The translations under genes were made by a program, and so were the position numbers. The notes below the pieces were generated by a model that was given only the letters and a program-made list of their open reading frames with translations, did not search any database and was not told the origin of the DNA. Positions 1-5,254 of a stretch of 5,254 nt of DNA are shown one piece after another (position 1 is the stretch's first letter; each line of letters opens with the position of its first letter). Origin of the DNA: Desulfobacterales bacterium (GTDB lineage Bacteria > Desulfobacterota > DSM-4660 > Desulfatiglandales > Desulfatiglandaceae). The stretch lies in the NCBI GenBank assembly GCA_022013615.1, contig JAKLQB010000544.1, positions 1-5,254 of the forward strand. Reading direction: 5' to 3'.

Positions 1-662
1 GCGGAGACTGCCGTCTCGAAGCCAAAGGACTGTTCCACAAAGGAGATGTCATTGTCTATGGTCTTGGGGATTCCGACCACCCCTATTTTCAGGTTGCGCA
101 GTGCGATCTCCTCGGCGATGGCCTTAGCCCCGCGCAGGGTTCCGTCTCCTCCTATGGTGAAGAGAATCCCCACGTTCATTCGCTCAAGCGTATCCACCAT
201 CTCTGAAATATCCTGAGGTCCTCGCGACGAACTCAATATGGTCCCCCCTTTCTTGTGGATGTCGCCTACAATATCAGGTTTTAATTCTAATGGGACGTGA
301 CCATGTCTGTAAGTAAGGCCTTCATAGCCGTAACGGAAACCGAAGACTGTCTCAACTCCGTAATGATAAAAAAGTCCCAGGACAATAGCCCTTATCACGT
401 CGTTCACCCCAGGACAGAGCCCCCCGCACGTGACGATGCCGCATTTTAGCTTTGAGGGATCAAAGTAGATTTTTTCTCTCGGGCCCGCCATCTCAAAGCA
501 CGGCAGATCTTCGCCCGCCCCCAAAAGCTCCTTAATCTTTCTCTTGTCAGAGTGATAGAGTACATTATCACTGTCACTTACGAATTGATTGCCGGTCATA
601 GGTGAAGGGATACGGCACTCTCCCAACCTCGAAATTGTAAGGTCCAGATTATTAACTTCCAT
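1..662 (-). CDS. pfkA: 6-phosphofructokinase, plant-type ATP-dependent, N-terminal 220 residues (3' end outside window)
   Basis: Phosphorylates fructose 6-phosphate to fructose 1,6-bisphosphate in the cytoplasm, the committing step of glycolysis. The frame runs unbroken from ATG (660-662) to the left edge; GGAGG lies 5 nt upstream of the ATG. Seen in the translation: GGLCPGVND at residues 80-88 (nucleotide-binding glycine loop), SSSRGPQD at 144-151, GGDGT at 171-175, PKTIDND at 199-205 (catalytic Asp/Thr loop) and FGFETA at 213-218. An N-terminal extension of about 70 residues before the Rossmann-like core is usual for the long plant/trypanosome-type group. Known of the family: Gly in GGDG favours ATP, whereas PPi enzymes have GGDD; Lys in PKTIDND is the residue shared with PPi enzymes. 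The Gly174/Lys200 pair therefore suggests an ATP user from the PPi-related lineage. It lies downstream of enolase on the same strand with a 175-nt gap, so co-transcription is possible but unproven. PPi use cannot be fully excluded. Confidence 0.93.
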   Translation of the reverse strand, partial: MEVNNLDLTISRLGECRIPSPMTGNQFVSDSDNVLYHSDKRKIKELLGAGEDLPCFEMAGPREKIYFDPSKLKCGIVTCGGLCPGVNDVIRAIVLGLFYHYGVETVFGFRYGYEGLTYRHGHVPLELKPDIVGDIHKKGGTILSSSRGPQDISEMVDTLERMNVGILFTIGGDGTLRGAKAIAEEIALRNLKIGVVGIPKTIDNDISFVEQSFGFETAVS

Positions 663-680
663 TTTGCCTCCAAAAAATTA

Positions 681-695
681 TTGTAAGCGTTCACA
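681..695. promoter_or_regulatory. Candidate LacI-family (cre-like) operator upstream of pfk
   Basis: TTGTAAGCGTTCACA is an imperfect palindrome centred on CG. It fits the Gram-positive cre consensus WTGNAANCGNWWNCA at all but one position. It lies 19-33 nt upstream of the pfk ATG, just before its ribosome binding site. LacI-family regulators with central-CG operators often control sugar metabolism. No regulator gene is visible here, and one such site may occur by chance. Confidence 0.25.
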
Positions 696-700
696 GGTTT

Positions 701-753
701 CCCGCTAAAAGCGGGACTGAAAGCGGGATTCAGGCTTGCCTGCCTCAGGCAGG
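701..753. repeat. REP-like double hairpin in the eno-pfk gap
   Basis: Two inverted repeats stand in a row: CCCGCT-AAA-AGCGGG at 701-715 and CCTGCCT-C-AGGCAGG at 739-753. Between them AGCGGG recurs at 721-725 as a partial direct copy (AGCGGGACTGA / AAGCGGGATTCA). On the minus strand, the direction of eno and pfk transcription, neither hairpin is followed by a T-run, so they do not look like intrinsic terminators for enolase. A REP-type dispersed repeat that stabilises or attenuates the enolase mRNA is the likeliest reading. The rest of the 175-nt gap shows nothing else convincing. Confidence 0.5.
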
Positions 754-837
754 GTTGCTTTTCTTTTGTTAACATTCATTAACCCCAAACTTTGAACCCC
801 TGAACCTGAGTTACATCAATACAAGTTGCTCCATTCA

Positions 838-2648
<1,811 letters not shown>

Positions 2649-2705
2649 GAATGAGAACTATCCCTTTCACCCGGTGTTGAAACCCCCACCAGCCATTTTC
2701 ATAAA

Positions 2706-2735
2706 ACCATATGCCTCTTTTATGACAAATGTCAA
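2706..2735 (-). promoter_or_regulatory. Sigma70-like promoter for the PK_C-eno transcript
   Basis: On the minus strand TTGACA (2730-2735) is a perfect -35 box. An 18-nt spacer separates it from TATGGT (2706-2711), a 4/6 match to -10. Transcription would begin near 2699, about 50 nt before the ATG at 2648. An inverted repeat TGACA-AA-TGTCA (2723-2734) overlaps the -35 box and could be an operator. The -10 box is only moderate, so the call rests mostly on the -35 and its position. Confidence 0.5.
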
Positions 2736-2772
2736 TGCGTTAATAGTGTTGATAGAAGCGCTGTGTTAATAG

Positions 2773-2863
2773 GGAACGCTGGTAAAATATTTAGTTGAAA
2801 AAGGAAGCGTAAACGGTTTGCAATTAATCGAATAAGGTTTATTTACTTTTTTACCAGCGTTCC
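2773..2863. repeat. 91-bp element with perfect 15-bp terminal inverted repeats (MITE-like candidate)
   Basis: GGAACGCTGGTAAAA at 2773-2787 is repeated exactly in inverted orientation at 2849-2863, enclosing 61 bp of AT-rich sequence with no ORF. Perfect 15-bp arms at that distance are very unlikely by chance. No clear target-site duplication flanks it (AATAG on the left, ACTTT on the right). It may be a miniature transposable element, an old insertion-sequence scar, or a long-loop RNA hairpin. It ends about 38 bp upstream of the -35 box of the PK_C-eno promoter, so it could affect that promoter. Confidence 0.6.
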
Positions 2864-3164
2864 ACTTTCCAAATGGCGTCATTTTCCAATAAATTCCAGA
2901 TCGTTAACGCCCTGTCTTACTCCACCCTGTAATCCTCCAACACCCAAGCTCCATAATCCAATCTGACATCACATATGTTGTGGTTTCCTTTTTCTTGAAT
3001 CACAAGGGGAATTTCTCTATAGTGAGTCAACAAAAAAGCGACTTCTTATCACAAGTTATCGTTTATCTTTTTTTTTAATTTTGTTATAAAGCACCGAACA
3101 GCAAATGGCTCCTCGAATTTCTTGATACCAATACCAAAATCCATCATCTGTATGAGGTGAAGAC

Positions 3165-3320
3165 ATGAGAGACATCCTGGTAAAAGCATTGAACTATTAC
3201 GTAATGGGTGTTCATCAACCGCTGATCGTTAAAAATGGTGATACGGTCACAGGTTTATTGCGGTTTGGCGACATCTTCGAAGTCGTCCGTGAGCGCATCT
3301 TGAACTGTAATTTAGAGTAA
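3165..3320 (+). CDS. Short ORF encoding half a CBS domain, probable remnant of a two-CBS protein
   Basis: The ORF has 51 codons with a plausible RBS (GAGGTGA, 4 nt upstream of ATG). Residues 12-42 (YVMGVHQPLIV then GDTVTGLLRFGDIFEVV) resemble the last strand-strand-helix of a CBS domain: the HQPLIV strand, a turn, a (V/T)GLLR strand and the GDIFEVV helix. Known of the family: CBS motifs work in pairs (about 120 residues) and bind adenine nucleotides; half a motif cannot form that site. Residues 1-7 (MRDILVK) resemble the start of such proteins, which suggests an internal deletion joined N- and C-terminal ends. The TGA of an upstream open frame overlaps its ATG. It could be expressed as a small protein, but a pseudogene is more likely. 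It sits alone between two convergent or unrelated minus-strand units with no visible promoter. Confidence 0.45.
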   Translation: MRDILVKALNYYVMGVHQPLIVKNGDTVTGLLRFGDIFEVVRERILNCNLE

Positions 3321-3460
3321 TCCCACCCCATCAAAGTGCGGATGGCCCATGCCTTTCACCCTTCTTTCAAGGTTTCCCTTACCGCAGCATTAATAAGCGG
3401 CTGAAAACGTCACAAGCGCAAATGAGGCGAAAAAATTAATAGATTGGAGAATTATGGAGG

Positions 3461-3498
3461 AAAAAAATAAAAGCCGGAATCACTGAAAATCCCGGCTT
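3461..3498 (-). terminator. Intrinsic terminator of the 322-residue protein gene
   Basis: On the minus strand, a stem AAGCCGG / CCGGCTT (3492-3498 with 3471-3477) with a further A-T pair or two and a loop of about 10 nt is followed directly by TTATTTTTTT (3470-3461). It lies about 30 nt past the stop of the gene at 3529-4497. A G/C stem plus a U-rich tail is a textbook rho-independent terminator. In the plus direction no T-run follows. Confidence 0.88.
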
Positions 3499-3528
3499 GT
3501 AAGAACACAAATGTGGAAAGGCTGCAGA

Positions 3529-4497
3529 TTATCCCCCGGCTTCCTTCTCCATTTCATCCAGTTTGTCCGGATCAGAAATCGCGATGTCTACCAGGGCCTT
3601 GGGAATAGAACTCTGTTCGCACATTGTTCGGATATCCTTTTCCACATCAGAAAATTCCAGGATTTCCCGGATTCCTTCGATGTATTCGAGCATATCGTCC
3701 GAATCCATATCTTCCAGAGCAGGACCTGCCGCTTCAGCCGCTTTTTTGGTGGCCAGTTCTTCTTCTTTTCTCTTCTTTTCCGCCAGCTCTTCTTCCATGG
3801 CCTTTTTCACTGCGTCAATTGCGGATTGCTCGATGCCGCCAATTTCTGTGATGAGTTCGTCTGCTGCGTTGTTGTTGAGGAGATGTTTAATCTTATCTTC
3901 TTCCGAAGCGTCTTTCACAGCGGCAAATAACTCCTGAACTCTTGCTTTTTCGGCGAGTTCTGCGTCCACTTTGGATTTTACGCTTTTATATTCTTCTTCT
4001 GATACACCTAAAGCCTCCATTATGGCTTGAGGCTCAAACGATTCGGAGATGAGATAGCGTATTCCCGGTTCACCGGAGAGCTCTTTGGCCCTTGCTATCA
4101 TCAAATCGATTTTTTTATTTCCAACAATTTCATCCACATCGGCTCTGTGCTCTGAAGCTAAAAAGGAGGGCCAATCTCTACCCAGGTCAGCAATTATTTT
4201 CATGGCGGTGGCGTAGGTGTCTTTGATGTCATCCAGGCCCAGCGCGGAAACCGCCTGGTTAAAATCCTGCATAAACGGCCTGCCAACCCGGTTGCGTGCT
4301 TTTACCGCCGCTGTTAACTGCATCCAGTTACCACCGTGTTTCGACACATTATAGCCGGTTTTATCCAGCACTTCGGCGATTTTCCTGGAGGTTGCCAGGC
4401 TGTTTGCTTCGGTAAAATCCTCGTCAGTGTATTTTTGAATCTGCTTTTCGATGAGCACCCATAAAGGTTCTTTACCCTCATTGCGATTTTCTGGCAT
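3529..4497 (-). CDS. Conserved-looking protein of unknown function with a charged coiled coil, 322 residues
   Basis: I do not recognise this protein. It is soluble and acidic, with no signal peptide or membrane segment. Three parts can be seen. Residues 1-110 are helical, with Trp13, Trp58 and Trp109 and a NWMQLTAAVKARNRVG stretch (57-72). Residues 165-257 are helical and end in a Lys/Glu/Ala-rich coiled coil (about 225-257, KKRKEEELATKK). The C-terminus (about 263-320) is compact, with DSDDMLEYIEGIREIL, a Cys at 293 and a PDKLDEMEKEAGG tail. The start ATG (4495-4497) has GGAAGGA about 7 nt upstream. It has its own near-consensus promoter and a strong terminator, so it is probably an individually transcribed and well-expressed gene. 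The coiled coil suggests oligomerisation or a partner-binding scaffold, but that is inference. Opposite-strand frames here are low-complexity shadows of the K/E-rich region. Confidence 0.88.
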   Translation of the reverse strand: MPENRNEGKEPLWVLIEKQIQKYTDEDFTEANSLATSRKIAEVLDKTGYNVSKHGGNWMQLTAAVKARNRVGRPFMQDFNQAVSALGLDDIKDTYATAMKIIADLGRDWPSFLASEHRADVDEIVGNKKIDLMIARAKELSGEPGIRYLISESFEPQAIMEALGVSEEEYKSVKSKVDAELAEKARVQELFAAVKDASEEDKIKHLLNNNAADELITEIGGIEQSAIDAVKKAMEEELAEKKRKEEELATKKAAEAAGPALEDMDSDDMLEYIEGIREILEFSDVEKDIRTMCEQSSIPKALVDIAISDPDKLDEMEKEAGG

Positions 4498-4558
4498 AAT
4501 TTATCCTTCCAAAATAAAAAGTGATTAAAACGTTAAGAAATTGATTATTCGAGGAAGA

Positions 4559-4587
4559 ATTATAGGGTAATTCCCCTTTTGCGTCAA
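4559..4587 (-). promoter_or_regulatory. Near-consensus sigma70 promoter of the 322-residue protein gene
   Basis: On the minus strand TTGACG (4582-4587, 5/6) is followed by exactly 17 nt and TATAAT (4559-4564, 6/6). Transcription would start near 4552, giving a leader of about 55 nt before the ATG at 4497. The -35 box starts only 17 nt past the stop codon of the lipocalin-like gene, so the unit is set up for its own strong constitutive expression. No operator-like palindrome overlaps it. Confidence 0.85.
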
Positions 4588-4603
4588 GGACATTGTCACC
4601 ACA

Positions 4604-4951
4604 CTAAAATTCGAAATAGCGCAGCTGGTCTGTTCCCTCCCAATTCGGGAATCGACTGGCTGTTACATGGTGAGTAATCGTTCTCTTTTCTGTATTAACC
4701 TCGTATGTGCCACAGTAGGCATCGAATCCTTCAAATGCTTCCTTTATCTCTTCTGAAGTACCGCCCAACGGATCTCCTGAAACAAATCTTGATCGGCCAG
4801 GTCGTATAAGAACCGCAAACATGTGACCCTTGGCATCATACATTAGCATTCCAGACGGATCTTCACCGTACAGATGAATGACATCGTCATTGGGATTTTG
4901 GGCCTTAGCTGATATGAGGTTCCACGTACCAACAACGTTTACACGTTGCAT
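4604..4951 (-). CDS. Lipocalin-like domain protein, apparently C-terminally short
   Basis: The 115 residues fit the lipocalin-like (Lipocalin_5 type) family: VVGTWNLISA (6-15, the GxW strand), DPSGMLMYDAKGHMFAVLIRPGR (31-53, a P-x-G-x-L-x-Y strand pair), YCGTYEV (79-85), then THHVTASRFPNWEGTDQLRYFEF (93-115). The family is poorly characterised, small and often encoded alone; a beta-barrel that binds a small hydrophobic ligand is assumed. Start choice: ATG at 4951 has GGAGGT 7 nt upstream, whereas the longer frame from ATG 5008 has only AAGAGAG touching the start and adds 19 residues that do not look like the family. Members usually run about 20-30 residues further, through a G-D-R-L-T-L strand; here TAG comes straight after FEF. 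No signal peptide. No terminator separates it from the next gene, though that gene has its own promoter. Confidence 0.82.
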   Translation of the reverse strand: MQRVNVVGTWNLISAKAQNPNDDVIHLYGEDPSGMLMYDAKGHMFAVLIRPGRSRFVSGDPLGGTSEEIKEAFEGFDAYCGTYEVNTEKRTITHHVTASRFPNWEGTDQLRYFEF

Positions 4952-4958
4952 CGGGTGG

Positions 4959-4964
4959 ACCTCC
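4959..4964 (-). promoter_or_regulatory. Ribosome binding site deciding the lipocalin-like start
   Basis: GGAGGT on the minus strand, 7 nt before the ATG at 4949-4951. Upstream candidate ATGs at 5008, 4978 and 4966 lack a comparable site. Confidence 0.7.
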
Positions 4965-5018
4965 ATTATAATTTCCATGCCTTCAATCCAATGTCCACAT
5001 ATTGACATCTCTCTTGAT

Positions 5019-5049
5019 AGAACTTAATTTTAATCAGTTTGTAAGTTCT
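5019..5049. repeat. 8-bp inverted repeat upstream of the lipocalin-like gene
   Basis: AGAACTTA (5019-5026) and TAAGTTCT (5042-5049) are exact inverted copies around a 15-nt AT-rich loop. The loop contains TAAAAT on the minus strand, a possible -10. This could be an operator pair or a leader hairpin for the lipocalin-like gene. Confidence 0.35.
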
Positions 5050-5075
5050 CAAAAACTCCGGGTTTTATCAGAAAA

Positions 5076-5107
5076 ATCCCCCTCAATCCCCCTTTGCAAA
5101 AAGGGGG
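5076..5107. repeat. C-run hairpin repeat between the lipocalin-like gene and clpB
   Basis: A tandem AATCCCCCT / AATCCCCCT (about 5076-5092) runs into a perfect hairpin, CCCCCTTT (5088-5095), GCAA loop (5096-5099) and AAAGGGGG (5100-5107). Sequences of this form (AATCCCCCT...AAAGGGGGA) are, to my knowledge, a common dispersed intergenic repeat in many environmental bacterial genomes. No T-run follows in the plus direction, so it is not a standard terminator; it separates divergent genes. Confidence 0.5.
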
Positions 5108-5130
5108 AACAGTCGGAACGTCCGGACTTA

Positions 5131-5160
5131 TTGAGATATTATATCAGTTTTTGCTAAACT
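5131..5160 (+). promoter_or_regulatory. Possible sigma70-type promoter of clpB
   Basis: TTGAGA (5131-5136, 5/6 to -35), an 18-nt spacer and TAAACT (5155-5160, 4/6 to -10) lie about 50 nt before the clpB ATG. The area also holds the odd palindrome GATATTATATC (5135-5145) and an imperfect palindrome GCTAAATATTCAGC (5161-5174), either of which could bind a regulator. No CIRCE or sigma32 consensus is visible. Weak evidence. Confidence 0.3.
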
Positions 5161-5210
5161 GCTAAATATTCAGCAATAAGATAACGTATGATATTGGAGG
5201 AAAATAAACC

Positions 5211-5254
5211 ATGCGGTTTGATAAATTTACCTTAAAAACACAAGAGGTCATACA
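5211..5254 (+). CDS. clpB: ATP-dependent chaperone ClpB, first 14 residues (rest outside window)
   Basis: ATG at 5211 with GGAGG 10 nt upstream (5196-5200). The visible peptide MRFDKFTLKTQEVI matches the start of ClpB proteins, typically M-(R/N)-x-(D/E)-K-(F/L)-T-x-K-x-Q-E, the first helix of the Clp N domain. ClpB is a hexameric AAA+ disaggregase that works with DnaK to rescue aggregated proteins after stress. ClpA/ClpC also start with a Clp N domain, but the DKFTLK-QE pattern is more ClpB-like. The call rests on 14 residues only; AAA+ modules are not in view. Confidence 0.72.
   Translation, partial: MRFDKFTLKTQEVI

Larger units (their letters stand above)
2649..3164. other. 516-nt AT-rich intergenic spacer
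   Basis: No convincing gene is seen on either strand. Besides the promoter and the 91-bp inverted-repeat element, it holds a direct repeat GTTAATAG (2739-2746 and 2765-2772). It also has a long T-tract near 3068-3076 and an open frame with no start codon (about 3078-3167, plus strand) whose TGA overlaps the next ATG as ATGA. That layout, next to a decayed CBS ORF, suggests eroded coding sequence. Confidence 0.5.

Noticed and set aside
739..770. Plus-strand hairpin followed by TTGCTTTTCTTTTG, a possible terminator
   Set aside because: No plus-strand gene precedes it; the T-rich stretch is broken. Treated as part of the REP-like repeat.
2811..2819. AAACGGTTT inside the 91-bp element, considered as a LacI-type operator
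   Set aside because: The symmetry is short and odd-centred and the flanks do not extend it.
3017..3028. 12-nt match to the core of the phage T7 promoter (CTATAGTGAGTC)
   Set aside because: The upstream TAATAC part is absent and there is no phage context; taken as chance, though vector contamination was considered.
3085..3090. TATAAA before the CBS remnant as a plus-strand -10 box
   Set aside because: No acceptable -35 at 16-18 nt; the region is simply AT-rich.
3454..3486. Tiny 10-codon ORF with ATGGAGG, plus strand
   Set aside because: It overlaps the intrinsic terminator of the opposite gene; too short and without context.
3511..3937. Plus-strand frames at 3511-3930, 3563-3937 and 3624-3851, rich in Ser/Phe
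   Set aside because: Antisense to the K/E-rich coiled coil; their Phe/Ser bias is the mirror of Lys/Glu codons.
5151..5176. TTGCT...AGCAA inverted repeat before clpB, considered as a CIRCE element
   Set aside because: It does not match TTAGCACTC-N9-GAGTGCTAA; arms are only 5 bp with a 16-nt gap.

Overview
The window looks like chromosomal DNA from a Desulfobacterota-type (former Deltaproteobacteria) bacterium. The support is indirect: a plant-type ATP phosphofructokinase with an ATP/PPi hybrid active-site signature, a CBS-domain remnant resembling two-CBS proteins I associate with that phylum, and GGAGG-type ribosome binding sites. The placement is by resemblance, not by any search.

Layout. 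Bases 1-2648 carry a minus-strand glycolytic cluster. Read 5'->3' it runs: a stand-alone pyruvate-kinase C-terminal domain (2163-2648), enolase (838-2145, 17 nt downstream with its own strong RBS) and, after a 175-nt gap with REP-like hairpins, the first 220 codons of 6-phosphofructokinase (cut by the left edge). A sigma70-like promoter with an overlapping inverted repeat lies at 2706-2735. Bases 2649-3164 are a 516-nt AT-rich spacer holding that promoter and a 91-bp element with perfect 15-bp terminal inverted repeats. At 3165-3320 (+) a 51-codon ORF encodes half a CBS domain, probably a decayed gene.

Bases 3461-4587 form a self-contained minus-strand unit: a near-consensus sigma70 promoter (TTGACG-17-TATAAT), a 322-residue acidic protein of unknown function with a charged coiled coil, and a clear intrinsic terminator. 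Upstream of it (4604-4951, minus) is a short lipocalin-like protein that seems to stop early. Bases 4952-5210 are a spacer with a G/C-run hairpin repeat and palindromes. At 5211 a plus-strand gene starts whose 14 visible codons match the ClpB N-terminus.

How the genes work together: enolase and phosphofructokinase are glycolytic/gluconeogenic enzymes, and the pyruvate-kinase domain belongs to the step right after enolase but lacks the catalytic barrel. The other genes share no evident pathway. I found no tRNA, rRNA, CRISPR array, complete insertion sequence or obvious defence system. The best leads for something undescribed are the isolated pyruvate-kinase domain, the well-demarcated unknown 322-residue gene and the 91-bp inverted-repeat element.
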